A DNA stretch of 64,000 bases, from assembly GCA_963854735.1 (NCBI GenBank), contig OY978106.1, forward strand, positions 1,143,978-1,207,977, written 5' to 3'. The position numbers were made by a program, and so were the translations under genes. The DNA comes from Marvania coccoides (taxonomy: Eukaryota > Chlorophyta > Trebouxiophyceae > Chlorellales > Chlorellaceae). Position 1 is the stretch's first letter. Every line of letters starts with the position of its first letter. Positions 21,791-33,361 of the stretch are shown piece after piece. The notes beneath the pieces are model-generated. The model made no database searches, was not told the origin of the DNA, and was given only the letters and a program-made list of their open reading frames with translations.

Positions 21791-22404
21791 ATGTCTAAAG
21801 ACAGCGACGAACTCGAGGATGGAGAGCTGCCCATCCGGTCCCTTCCCAACGATGGCAGCTTCATGGAAGCCTTCACCAGCGGCAGCCTCACCCTCCACAC
21901 CATTACAACGGGCAATAAGAGCGAAGCTGGTTCTGGCAACAATAATCCCGCTGACGCAGCATCCATTGCGCCTCTTGCTGCTAGCAGCGAACAGCCAACA
22001 ATACCAGCTGTCGAGAAGGGAAACCCGATGTCTATAGCTGCACCTACCGCTCAACGGAAGCCCGCCATGATTCTCAAGTCCAAGCGGCCCATCGTCAACA
22101 TAAAAAAGCCCCGTCTGGTGATGCCGTCGAAGCGCAGCAAAGGTAGGGTGGCCGTCGGTCTGGTTGCCAAGGAATCTATGAGAATGCATTTTAAAATACG
22201 TGTATTATAATTCTTTTACTAACTGGAGAGAGCGGGAAAATCCCCAAAATTTCCTTCAATTTGCCCAATTCGAGTGCAGCTGCTGGTGGTGATGAGAAAA
22301 CTAGCGAGCCTGGTGGCAAAGATTCTTTCTACCTTCGAGAAATGGAGCGCTACAGGCAACAGGCCTGTGATTCCAACAGCGGCGACAGACCACTTGTGAA
22401 GTAA
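21791..22404 (+). CDS. unrecognised small acidic/basic nuclear-type protein
   Basis: Two exons (21791-22142 and 22229-22404) give 175 residues. The N terminus is acidic (MSKDSDELEDGELPIRSLPN) and the middle is lysine/arginine-rich (SKRPIVNIKKPRLVMPSKRS), resembling a nuclear localisation signal. The C terminus is KDSFYLREMERYRQQACDS ending RPLVK. I do not recognise the family, but the compact C-terminal block looks conserved rather than random. The intron acceptor used is CTGGAG|AGAGC, the only one restoring the frame; a perfect TACTAAC branch motif lies unusually close (22217-22223). If this acceptor is wrong, the C terminus would differ. Confidence 0.55.
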
Positions 22405-22954
22405 TCGGCAAGCGATAGAAAGAATGAAATTAAAAATCTGTATGTATATTATGTCTTAAACTATATTCCATTTTACATTATTCTCATTCTACTTGATTGG
22501 TGCCATTGGTATTTTCTCATATACGTCTCATACATACATACATAGCAAGGGCAAGATGTTTTTTCATCGCCCTTGCCCAAAAGGAAAGAATTTGAACGAA
22601 AACAAAACTCTCTGAATCAAAATAGAAAATGAAGAAGCAACATGCAGCAAGCTCAACGTCATTTCGACGTGTGCTAATGAAGGAGGAAGGGGGGGCATTT
22701 TAAGCATGCGAGAGCTCACAATACAACGCCTTTCGTCTGTAGTAGGTGAAGCAGGCTTTTCGATAACGGAAGAGACGCATGCCCCGCGTTGCTACTAATG
22801 AATGAATGAAGAGGGAGGGGGGGGGGGTGTGGGGGGGGCAAAAAGGGTCGCGACACTTCTCCGCAGAGATCAGAGATACATTCATGGAGTAATAAATAAA
22901 TAAATAAGTAAAAAAAGAAAGCACAACAACAAATTACAAAATAATAAACACGAA
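22405..22954. other. convergent intergenic region with G-rich tract
   Basis: Trailers of the gene ending at 22404 and of the F-box gene. At 22812-22838 is a guanine-rich run (G11 at 22817-22827, then TGT, then G8) able in principle to form a G-quadruplex. An (AAAT)n microsatellite lies at about 22889-22910. No gene is seen. Confidence 0.55.
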
Positions 22955-25900
22955 TCACGCATTTGACACTACCACCCTGATGGGCCTGCTGCCGTAACGC
23001 ACAGTGGTCATGGCGGGGCAGATCACACGCAGGCGCTCCGCCACCGCCTCAGCCCTCACCGCAGGGCAGTGGTTGATGTCCAGCTGCTGCAGCGCGGGGC
23101 ACCCCTTCAGCGCCCTCTCGACAACCTCCAGCGTCACTTTTAGGCACGCCTCCATTTTAAGGTGGGTGAGGGAGGGGCAGCGCAGCTCAACGTCAACCAG
23201 CTGCCCGCACCCGCTGAGCTCAAGGCACTCCAAGTGGGGCAGGGCCACCCCCACAGACGAGAAATCACCGACTCCCAGCCGCAGTTCTGCGAGATTGACC
23301 AGGGGGGTGGCAACCTCAACAAAATTCGAAGCAGGGGCGACGAGATTGTTTCCGCTGGTGCTGGTGCTGCTGCGGAGAGGGAGTTCTCGAGATATGGCTT
23401 CTTCTGCGGGCATCAGTCCCAGGTAGAAAGCGGCCAGGCCCCTGGTCTTCACGAAAGACAGCGAGCGCAGCGGGCAGGGCAGCGCAGCGCCGTGCAGCAG
23501 CGGCCACAGGTCCCCAGGCGCGCCGTCCATGCCGTTGATGGCCAGGGACGCCCCGCTGGCGGGGTTGGTGGCCAGATGGGCTGCAGCGCTGGGCGGTACT
23601 CGGCAGTAAGACACATCCAAGTGCGCTGGGCATGAGGGCAGCGTGCGCAGCATGGCCAGCAGCGCCTCTGGGTCCATCGCGAAGTTGTCGGTCAGCACCA
23701 GTGAGGTGAGGGACGCGCAGGCTGGGGCCAGCGGGGCTGGGTCCTCTAGAGATGTGTACGCCAGGTCCAGGCGCCGCAAGTGGCGCAGGGAGGCCAGCGC
23801 AGCCATGCCTGCGGCAGACACCGCGGTGCAGGCCCCCACCTGCAGCTCTTGTAGCTCGCTGCACTTGGCCAGCATGCCCAGCGCCGCGTCTGTCAGCGAA
23901 CTGCACAGCTCAGCGTCCACCGCTCGCAGCCTGGGGCACCGCAGCTCCATGGAGGCCAGCTGGTTGCACCCGCGGATGCTCAGATCCTCTAGGTTGGCGG
24001 CGCGCACCGTCACCGCCTCCAGGCTGGGGCACGACCCCAAGCTCAGCGTGGTCATCGTGGCGGCGGCAGACAGCGATAGCGACCGAAGGAAATTGCACTC
24101 GGTCAACTCCAACGACTCCAGCACCGTGCCTTCCACCTGCACAGTGTGTAGTCTGCCGCACGCGACGACCTTGAGGTCCGTCATTGCGCGTGGCGCAATG
24201 GCGATCCTGTCGAGGGCGTGGCAGTCGATGATGGCCAGACTGCGCAGGCAGGGGGCAGCGTTATGAGAGTCCAGCGCGGAAATCGCTTCGCCCCGCAGCT
24301 CCTCGCACTCTGCGATCTCCAGGTGCTCAAGGTTGGGACACCGCAGGCGGAGGCCGTGCAGCTGCGGCAGCCCCTGCAGCCGCAGCTCGCGCATCGCAGA
24401 GGAATGCACCCTGAGGTCGTCCAGGATGGGGGCAGGGGACAGCCCAGTGACGGGGGGCTTGAAGACCAGGGCAGAGAGGTTGGGGCAGTCCACTTCTAAG
24501 GTAGAAAGGTAGCGTGGACCCGACAACTCCACCTCCAGCAGCCTGCGGGACTGCAGGCGCAGGGTGTTGAGCGAGCCGCACCCCCTGATCGTGAGTTTCT
24601 CCAGCGCCGTCATTTTCTCTACCGCGTTGCCGAGCATGTTAGCAGACAGCACGTCGCAGTCGAGGAGGGTGAGGCGCTTCAACGCACGCCACCCGTTGGC
24701 GTTGGCCAGGCCGCGACCGGTCAGCGCCTTGCACGCGCACAGCTCCAGCACCTCGAGCGCCGGCTGATTGTTGCCGCACTGCAGTTGGAAAGCAGGGAAA
24801 GGGGAGAGACTTGTGTGAAAAAAGCATAGATTATCAACCAATGGAAGATGCGTCAGTTTCTAATAGTGCAAAACCTAGAAATTCGCTGCATGAGCTGTGC
24901 TGTAGATGTCATGATACTCACCCATGTCATGATGTCGTCCAGAGGGTCCACCGAGCTGTGGATCACAATTTCACGCAGCGCAGGCAGCGGCCTCATCACC
25001 CCATCGCTGTTCACCCGCAGCAGCGTAGCGATCTCCTGCTCCGCCGCGCGCGTCCCGCCGGTGACCTTGACCCGCTCAATCGCGTCGTAGGCCTCCAGGC
25101 GCAGCCCTGTGAAGCTCAAGCGATCAATTTCCAGGGAGCGCAGCCGGGGGCACCGCAGGTACAGACCCCTCGCCTCACCCTCCACCAAGGTGAGGGACTC
25201 GAGGGTGGGGTGGGAGAGGCGAGGCACACGCACGTCAATGTTGCCACCGCCAGCTGCTCCGACGTGGTTGGCCCAAGCAGCGGCCTGGTTGGCCCAAGGC
25301 TGAGCAGGCGGTTGGTGCTGGTGGTGGGGGTGGTGCTGCTGCTGTTGATGATGATTTTGCAATGCCTGGTGTTGATCCAGCTGCAGTTGCTGTTGCTGTT
25401 GCTGCTGCCCAGCGTGCATAGCTTGGTGCAACTGGGGCAGGAGGCCGTTTGCGCCGCCGCCTGCTCCCGGCATGTTGCCAAAAAACTCGTCGTCGTCTTC
25501 GCCTTCGCCATGCCCAAATATATCATCGAATTGAGCGTTGAATGGGGCGTGGGGATTGGCAGGAGCGCCGTCCCCTGCCGCGGCTGGCGCTGCTGCCAAC
25601 GCCTGTGCTGCCAGCATATGAAGATCAAAGGCAGCGTGCTGGGGTGCTGGAGGTGCTGGGGGGGGAACTGCCGCAGGCGGCGCGGCAGGAGGTGCTGCAT
25701 TCGGCGCATTTTGAGGGGGTGCATGAGCTGCTGCTGCTCCAGCATTGCCGCCGATGAAGAAACCTCCTCCTCCTCCAACCGGCATTTCGAATTTTCCGCC
25801 CGCCAGCACCAGGAGTTCCAGCTCCGGAAGGTTGTTGCTGATGGCCTCCAGGTCCAGGGGCCAGAAGCTGGCCTTTTGGAGCTCCAGCGTCTTCAGCTGT

Positions 25901-26551
25901 GTCAACGGCGGCAGCACCTGAACCAAGTTGTCAGAAGACAGGTCTACGCCGCGCGCGTTGAGGTTCACCACCCGTGTGTGGCGGCGCAGGAGCCAGCACA
26001 ACTTGCTGGCGCTCATTGCCCGCTTCGACACGTCGATGTCCCTCCAGAAGTCAGGGTCGCTGGCAACGTCACACCACACCTTGCACACGTTGGCTGCGCG
26101 ACACACATCCTCGACAGACAGCTTGTGAAAGATGGTCTTCAGAATGTCCTTGTTCTCCAGCGCTGCTGTCTGTGAAAGGGCCACTTGAGGCATGTCTTTG
26201 TCGATTGAGTCGATGGGAGGAGACTCGGAAATGGCAACGGAGGGGTCACGCAGGGCGGGGGTGTCTGCAGGGGCGGTGTGAAATTGGGGTTTGGGGGTAA
26301 GACACGTGTGGCAGGTGCCAGGAAGAGTGAGGAAAATCCAGTCCAAAAATGCAGGACCCAAAATAAAGACGAACAATATCAAACACCAAAAGGACGAGCA
26401 GTTAGGGTGGTTGGCGCTTTGGGTTCCAGGGAAGCCTCACGAAACCAGCTAAAATGCTGCAAATCGGGCGACGAGACATTGTTTGAAACTCACTTAAGCT
26501 TGCAGCTTGATTGAATTTGGGCTCTGGTTCAGTGCTGCGGGTGATGGACAT
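22955..26551 (-). CDS. F-box/LRR-repeat protein 15-like E3 ligase adaptor
   Basis: Three exons (26551-26494, 26264-24922, 24778-22955) give 1074 residues. The F-box is near residues 50-95 (DILKTIFHKLSVEDVCRAAN, then WCDVASDPDFWR). A low-complexity insert rich in A, P, Q and H (about residues 180-330, including Q7 and HPHHQHQPP) interrupts the first LRRs. The rest is a long series of cysteine-containing LRRs (ALEVLELCACKALTGRGLAN, LEKLTIRGCGSLNTLRL, HLEIAECEELRG) to the C terminus. The junction DDIMTW-CGNNQPALEVLEL matches plant F-box/LRR 15 (~990 aa). I infer a substrate receptor of an SCF ubiquitin ligase. The 5' exon was chosen by phase; its ATG gives MSITRSTEPEP. Confidence 0.85.
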
Positions 26552-26875
26552 GCTAACTGGTAAGATGCATATATACGTGTTGTTCCGAGACTTCAAGGCT
26601 GTGTATTGACAAGCCAAAGAGAGAAAACGGAAAACGTGATTAGTATCAAGGGATCGTGCACTTTTTGGATACGAAAGTGGCTGAAACGCAGCAGCTTATG
26701 ATTACTAATCCGAATAATTTAATTGCTTTGCGATTAGAAAGGGTTGGCAAGCCTGGGCTTTGCAATTTTCTGGTCGCGAAAAAAACGCGCACAAATTATG
26801 GATGAATCTGAAATGTTGCCGTTTATGCAAGCCCAAATTGTTGTAAATATATTATATATACACTGCGCTGCAACC
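26552..26875. other. divergent promoter, F-box gene and GPAT
   Basis: AT-rich upstream region shared by two divergent genes. TATATAT-like sequence occurs about 20 bases before the GPAT start (26847-26860), a candidate core promoter. No gene is seen. Confidence 0.45.
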
Positions 26876-28320
26876 ATGGCGCCTGCACTGTGCATTTCGA
26901 TGGTTACTGGGACCGCTTGCTCTTTGAACGTGCTCCCCCAGAGCCAGCGCATTGCCGCTTTCAAGCCCGCTACACGATGCGCCCGGCCCATTATTACTCG
27001 TCGCGCAGCGCCCGTAGTGCAGGCGACCGCAGCTCCCGTGGCCTCCCAGCAAGCATCTCCCTTTGCTGCAGTGGACTCTGAGGCCGCGCTGTTTGGCATC
27101 CTGAAGGCTGGTGCATCCAGCGGCAAGGCGAGTTTGGCGTTTCTGACGTTGAACCAAATTAATTTCAAATTCCGCCGCTTTTTTTCTCCCGCCCTTGTCA
27201 CCGCCCTGGCCTTTTCTCTTCTCTCACTGAAATGGCATTTCAATTCGTTACACGCGGTGAGCAGGTTCCCTCCAACCTCTTGCCCGCCGTGGTTGAGTTG
27301 TACACCTACTACAAGGCGGCCATCCTGGGCAGCGGCATCCCTGGGGCCACTGAGGAATTTGTCGCGAAGGTCATGGCCTCAGTGTGCGAGCGCGTGCTCA
27401 TCGAACTCACCCCGGGTATGGGGTACACCTTCCCCTCGCACCACCACCGCATCATGGAGCCCTACAACTACTACAACTTCGGGCAGCGCTACATCCGCGG
27501 GCTCGTTGATTTCTCAAAGTCGATGCTGGGTCACGCCGACAGGTGGCAGAAGGTGAGGGAGCAGCTGGCGGCGGGGGAGAACGTGGTGCTGCTGGCCAAC
27601 CACCAGACGGAGGCAGACCCCGCTGCGTTTGCGCTGCTGCTCGAGGCTGAATTCCCCGAGCTGGCGACTTCGGTGATCTATGTTGCCGGCGACCGCGTGG
27701 TGACCGATCCGCTGTGCAAGCCCTTCTCAATGGGCCGCAACCTGTTCTGCGTGCACTCCAAGAAGCACCTGGACGACATCCCCGAGCTGAAGGCGGAGAA
27801 GATGGCCACCAACCGCCGCACGCTCAAGGCCATGCAGGTGGCGCTGAACGAAGGCGGGAAGCTGCTGTGGATCGCGCCCTCTGGGGGGCGTGACCGCTCC
27901 GTAGACCCTGTGTCTGGGCACAACACCCCCGACCAGTTTGACCCCTCTGCGGTTGAGCTCATGCGGGCGCTGCTGGCCAAGGCCAAGCCCGCCGGCCACC
28001 TGTACCCCTTGGCCATGCACACCTACCGCCTGATGCCGCCCCCCAAGGTGGTGGAGAAGGACATTGGGGAGAAGCGGCTGGTGTTCCATGCGCCCGTGGG
28101 CATCTCCCTGTGCGCTGAGCTTGACCCCGAGGCCATCACCGCCGGGTTGGAAGGAAAGGAAGAAAAGTCGGCGGCGCTGGCGGAGGCGGCGTGGACCGCT
28201 GCGTGCGCCGAGTACGCCGCGATGGTGAAGGCCATCGAGGCGCCGGAGACGGCTGCTGCCACCGGATACTCCCAGCCCTGGCTCAAATACCCCACTCCGG
28301 CCCTGGACCAGTGGCTCTGA
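26876..28320 (+). CDS. ATS1: plastid glycerol-3-phosphate acyltransferase
   Basis: Two exons (26876-27127 and 27265-28320) give 435 residues. The first ~60 residues (MAPALCISMVTGTACSL... then RRAAPVVQATAAPVA) look like a chloroplast transit peptide. The mature enzyme has VPSNLLPAVVELYTYYKAAI, the acyltransferase box NHQTEADP (N196, H197, D202), and WIAPSGGRDRSV, as in plant ATS1/PlsB-type soluble GPAT. It transfers an acyl group from acyl-ACP to the sn-1 position of glycerol-3-phosphate in the stroma, the first step of plastid glycerolipid synthesis. The intron donor is GC (GGCAAG|GCGAGT); it alone preserves SGK-VPSNL in frame. All catalytic residues are present. Confidence 0.92.
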
Positions 28321-28934
28321 AAGAAAAGGGGAGTTTAAGTTATCTGAGCTGACTGGACTGTCAAGAGATGCTAGTACCCCCCCTCTCTTTTCCCGTGAAT
28401 TTATAATGACTTGTTTTTTCGTTTTGATTTTGCACTTTGTTTTTCTTTATTTTTTTCTTTTCTTTGGTTGGTAGTAGACAGCGGCTTGCAATTTTGAGGT
28501 AACTAGATATGTGGCTAGTCAAGAGAGTAGTGCTGGGAGATTGAGAGAGGGATAGAATGTGGAAGGGGCGAGGGTCAACGCTGGACACAGCGCACGGAGG
28601 AGAAAGAAGATGCGCTAGTTTGTCGATCGAGATATCGTGCTACCCATTGCTGGCGCCCATCTGCGCCCCATGCATTTCGTTCTCAGTGTTTGCTGGCACA
28701 CCCAAATTCAACTGCTTTCAATAGCAGCAGGTGGTGGGAAAGGAACAGCCGACCATGGCAACAACGCATTGTTGTTTATTTAAACTTGCATTCGTGTATT
28801 ATTGACTTGCAGCGGTTCTGAAGCGTTAATGGCAACGCCAACGAACACTTATAATTTCAAATTAAATTGTTTTTGGTTTGAAATTCGAGTTTAGAGAAGC
28901 GCGGTTGAGAGGCGAGCAGCTTTATTCTCTTGAA
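28321..28934. other. GPAT trailer and sulfotransferase promoter
   Basis: About 600 bases of AT-rich sequence with T-rich tracts around 28410-28460. No supported gene. Confidence 0.5.
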
Positions 28935-30437
28935 ATGAGGGTAACTCCTGCTGAACCCCCCCCCTTGAAGAAGCTGCCTCGTCTGGACCCAAGGTGTGCT
29001 GTTGTTCATCAGATCGTTGTTTGAATGTGCATTTTTTTGCCCCTGTCTGGCGCCGCTGCGCCAGGTTCTGTGCTGTATTCGTGTTTATACCTCGCCTGGA
29101 CACCTCCACCCACCCAATTCACGCTCGTTACTCTCTTTTTCACTCTGCGGCAGCGTCAAGGCGAAGCTGCTCAAGCTCCTTACCCGTGGGGTGCTCCCCA
29201 TCGCGTGTCTCGCCGCCTTTTTATTTTCTGTGTGAGTGTAATGTGATGTGCATGTCATTTGTATCATACGCCCCACCGCCTTTTCTCTTTTTATGCCACC
29301 ATTTTATTTTCACCGCCCACTCACTGTCGCCCTCCTTTCCCCCTCTGTTGCAGCCCAAAATCGGCAGGGACCGCGACAGCAAAGTACGCTACCATCCCAG
29401 CCCCCTCCTCGGCGTTATCTTTGAGCGAGATTGCCGAGCTGCGAAGAGCAGACCTTGAGACGCTGGGCCTGGCATCCACCGGCTCCTCCTCTGCTGCTGC
29501 AACGTCGGTGGGCGCCAAAGAGGCAGCGGCGCTGAAGGAGCTCGCGCAGTGCGAGTCTCTGGAGTGCATTTCTGCGCTGCATCCGCGGCTGGGCCCCACC
29601 AAGTTCAACCTGCCCCACTTTTTCATCCTCGGCTGGCAAAAGTGCGCCACAACGAGCCTGTACAACAATTTGGCGCGCCACCCAGAGGTGGCCAAGCCCT
29701 TTGTGAAAGAGCCTCACTACTTCACGGCCTGCCAGCGGGGGGGACCCGCGTGCAAGGTGGCTGGCGGCAACAACTCCCGCTCCTACATCAGAGACTCCTA
29801 CCAAGTGGAGCGAGCGGCAGCGTCTGGGCTCACGCTGGCCACTATGGACGCGTCGGTGGACTATGCGCAGTTTGGAGACACCCTGGCGCCGCTGTTCAAG
29901 CAGCTGTTTCCTTGGCTGAAGCTCATTTTCGTGATGCGGGAGCGCATCGGCCGAGCAATGAGCTGGAAGAACATGCTGGCGGAGAAGTTCGACCGCGGGT
30001 GCAAGAGCGACCTGGCAAAATGCCTGGGGGGGTCCCTGCGAAAGCTCAACTACTCTGGGCCCATGGCGGCGTGGCTGCAGCACTTTCCGCCAGAGCAGAT
30101 CTTGGTGATGCAGATGGAGTCACTGGCTGAGAACCCAGAGGAGGAGCTGAAGCGGATGAAGGTGTTCTTGGGGGTGGATCCGGCGCAGCCCGCAGCAGAC
30201 CTGCGCAACGTCAACAAGCGGCCTGGGTCTTCAGGATGGGCGATGACCAGGGAGGCGTACGAGAAGCTGGTGGCGGAGTCGAGGAGGGACGGGGAGGATC
30301 TGGCCAAGATGCTGGAGGAGGCCAAGCTGATCAATGCGCAGGAGTGGTTGGATCGATGGGACGCTGTGTACAAGCGCAACTACGACACGTGCGACGCAGA
30401 CGGCAACTGCAAGATATCAAGTAGTAGCAGTACTTGA
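28935..30437 (+). CDS. type II membrane sulfotransferase
   Basis: Three exons (28935-28993, 29154-29231, 29354-30437) give 406 residues. The N terminus MRVTPAEPPPLKKLPRLDPS is cytosolic. It is followed by a basic segment and one membrane helix, GVLPIACLAAFLFSV (about residues 33-47), so a Golgi type II topology. The 5'-PAPS-binding loop is FFILGWQKCATTSLY (from ~135) and the 3'-phosphate-binding region is FVMRERIGRAMSWKNMLAEK. Cysteine-containing segments occur near the C terminus. The fold matches the heparan/chondroitin-type carbohydrate sulfotransferases; the acceptor glycan is unknown. Exon 1 was chosen because it alone gives an ATG, a GT donor and the right phase. Confidence 0.8.
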
Positions 30438-30677
30438 AAACTTGTGATTTTCTAATAAACTGCAACCCAAAACACATAGGTACTTGTTTTGGTTTTGTTT
30501 TTCAAAATAATTCAAAAAAAAATTCGGTCATCCTCCTTCTTTCTCCTTCTCCTGATGTACACACGCAGGGATGTCATTATAATTTTTACAAATTTAAGTA
30601 CCTAGTTTTTTTCTTCTCCTTCCCCTTCTACTGTCATTTCCATTTTCATGTTTGTAATAAGTGATTCATTCATTGCT

Positions 30678-31777
30678 CTACCAGCCGTACTTGCGGTGCG
30701 TCTCGGCCTTGGTCTTGACACCCTTGGTGCGCTGCACAGAGGCGACAGAATGGAGCAGGAGAGGCGTGAGCTAAAATTGGCAAAAGTCATTATAAGGAAA
30801 GTGCATGCTGCGCTGCTACTGTCACGCACCTTCTCCATGTCGTCCAGCTCCTGCTCCTTGGCCTGCACGTACAACGAGCTGAGCTGGTGTCGCCGCTTAG
30901 CCATTTTTGACACCGCCCCAACCTTGGCAGCATCGGCCTTCAGCCGGCTCTCATAATCATCACCAAACGCAGAGCGAAGGGCGTTCAGCTCGGCGCGCTG
31001 GGAGGGCTCCATGTGGCGCAGCGCAGCGCCGGAGACCTCTTTGAAAGTGATGCTGGGGCCGCCTTCAGAGGCCAGCGCAGCCTCAAGCGCAGACTGCTGC
31101 TGGGGTGCAGCTGCCCCCGCTGCTTCTGGGTAAAAATACTGCCCAGTGGAGGGATCGTAGAGGTACTCTTGGCCATCATGCACTCCCCTCACATACCCAC
31201 TTTGCTGCTGCTGGTGGTGGGTGCTGCCGCCAGCCGGCAGCTCTTCCTCCCTCTCGTCTCCACGCCCCAGAAACATTCCAGCTGGGTCCTCAGCCCCAGG
31301 CACGATGTCGGCATCGTCTTCATCTTCGCCGTACCTGCTGCCGAATGCTTTGGACTTGAGCGTGTCGGCTTTGGAAGAGGCAGCAGCTCTGCGGCCCAGC
31401 TCGCGGGTGGGAGCGGGCAGAAAATCAGTCAGAGAAGAGGTTACGCCCTTTCCCGTCTGTTTACGCCGCTTGGCAGCTGGGCCAACATCGTCTTCCTCTG
31501 CGTTGTTGGCACCAACGGGAAGGTCGCCATAGTCAATGCCACAAGAAAATTTGGCGACAGGGCGTCGTCGCCGCGCGGTGGCAGCCTTTGGGAGGCCTGC
31601 GAAGAGCGGGGCGCGTTGGGAGGCGGGCGCGGGGAGGGAGGAGAGGGCCGAGGGGAGGGGAACAGAGTCGGTGGAGGCGATGGCAGCAGCGGGAGGGTGT
31701 GGGGGCGCTTGAGGGGCAGCGGGCTGCTCAGAAGCATCCGACTCACTGCCAGAGCCGTAACCCGCGACGAGATCCAT
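30678..31777 (-). CDS. PRCC-like protein
   Basis: Two exons (31777-30830 and 30731-30678) give 333 residues. The protein starts MDLVAGYGSGSESDASEQ and is proline/alanine-rich, with a lysine/arginine patch (AAKRRKQTGK). The C terminus AKRRHQLSSLYVQAKEQELD then KGVKTKAETHRKYGW matches the conserved end of PRCC proteins ('RHQi..L..qA...e.eL...wa..r.tr..tqaKYGf'). PRCC is a nuclear protein linked to splicing and mitotic-checkpoint factors in animals. The second exon encodes only 17 residues and is the most conserved part. Divergent from the uL6c gene, with 324 bases between them that hold promoters only. Confidence 0.75.
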
Positions 31778-32101
31778 GCTAAATCGGCCCCGGCGATCTA
31801 AAGTTGATTTTTAATTTCGAAAGCTCGAGAGTCCAACAGGTATAAAACGCCAAATGGGAAGCTATCATGCAGTTAATACGCTTTAAAAAAAATGCACGCG
31901 TTTACATGAGCGCAGGGCGGAGCATTTGGTTGCGAAGAGCTTTGCCGCTCTATTTTTTTTCTTTTTCGCACTCAATTCGCATTCCCACTTTTCTCCCGGT
32001 GTTCGTGCCTTGGAACACACACATCCCATATTTCTTTATATATAGCGCCGGCAGCCGCCTCAGCTGTGCTTTTTTTGGTGGTGCACTTTTTTGCGGACAC
32101 C

Positions 32102-33096
32102 ATGTTTGCCACAAGCTTCGCAGGGCAGGCTCTGGCCTTCCGGCCAGTCGTGCGCAAGCAAACTAAGCAGACCACCGTCCAGGTCGATGCCAAGATGAGC
32201 CGCATTGGAAAGCAGCCCATCCAGGTGCCCGATAAGGTGCAAGTCGTCATCGATGGCCAGCTGGTGAAGGTCAAGGTACGCACATTGTCGCCGGCTGCTC
32301 ATGCAGTGAACAGCTGGAAGCAGAGGGCACGCAATGCGATGTCACGGCGCCGGAAATTCGGTGTCTTGGGGCCTCCCAAAATCGCATTTTTCATACTATT
32401 TTTTTCCTCTCGTGGCCTGCATTGTCTCATCTCTAATACGCGTTCTCTGCGTTCTTAATTGTGTACCCTTGTCCCATTTACAGCGGGGCTCCAACTAACC
32501 ACGGATCGCTTTTTTTTTTTGCCTCCGCAGGGCCCCAGGGGTGAGCTTGAGCGGTCCCTCCCCAACCTGGTGACCGTGTCGCAGGAGAACAGCGTCATCA
32601 CCGTCCTGCGCGTCAGCGAAACCAGGCAGGCAGACTGCATGCACGGCCTGTCCCGCACCCTGGTCAACAACATGGTGGTGGGCGTCAGCGACGGCTTCAC
32701 CAAGACGCTGTCGCTGGTGGGCGTGGGGTACAAGGCAGCGGTGAACGGCCCCAACCTCACACTCAACCTGGGCTACTCCCACCCCATTGAGATGCCGGTG
32801 CCCAAGGGCCTGGAGGTGAAGGTGGAGAGGAACACCACAGTGGTGGTCAGCGGCTTTGACAAGGAGCTGGTGGGGCAGTTTTCAGCAGACATCCGATCCA
32901 AGCGCGAGCCCGAACCCTACAAGTACGAATATTGCGCTCACTAGCATTACGCAGAGAAATTGCTGTGTAGCATTTGTGACGTATTTGGTTTTTTTTCTGA
33001 TGGTGTTTCTTCTTCCATTCTTCTCTGTGCAGGGGTAAGGGTGTGCGGTACGTGGATGAGATTGTGCGCCGCAAGGAAGGCAAGCGTGGCAAGTAG
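32102..33096 (+). CDS. plastid ribosomal protein uL6 (L6)
   Basis: Three exons (32102-32275, 32531-32922, 33033-33096) give 209 residues. A short transit peptide (MFATSFAGQALAFRPVVRKQ) precedes the mature start MSRIGKQPIQVP, typical of bacterial-type L6. Further family blocks are GPRGELERSLPN, GLSRTLVNNMVVGVSDGF, VGVGYKAAVNG and YKGKGVRYVDEIVRRKEGKR. It is part of the large subunit of the chloroplast ribosome. The intron 2 donor splits the YKGKG motif (CCCTACAA|GTACGA), which confirms the exon 2/3 join. Confidence 0.93.
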
Positions 33097-33361
33097 ACAG
33101 CACGGCCCCATTTTTTTTTTAATCATGAAAAAAGAGATTTACTTTGTTTTTTTTATAAACCAGAAAAAAATTCCTACTCTCGTTGTAACATGGCAATCAC
33201 TTATTTACAATGAATAGACACACGCTGCGACATATTCTAAATTTATAGCCCAGTAGAAGTAGTAGATAATGGGTTAATTTATGGAAGGAAAAAGTGATGG
33301 AATTTACAATACAAACAAATTTCAGGATGAGAATGCAATGCTCTTGTATTTTTTCTTGGTG

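Noticed and set aside
25313..25745. CAG/CTG- and GCC-rich stretch as a separate repeat element or gene
   Set aside because: It is the low-complexity Q/H/A/P insert in the F-box/LRR15-like protein and is in frame with the flanking exons.
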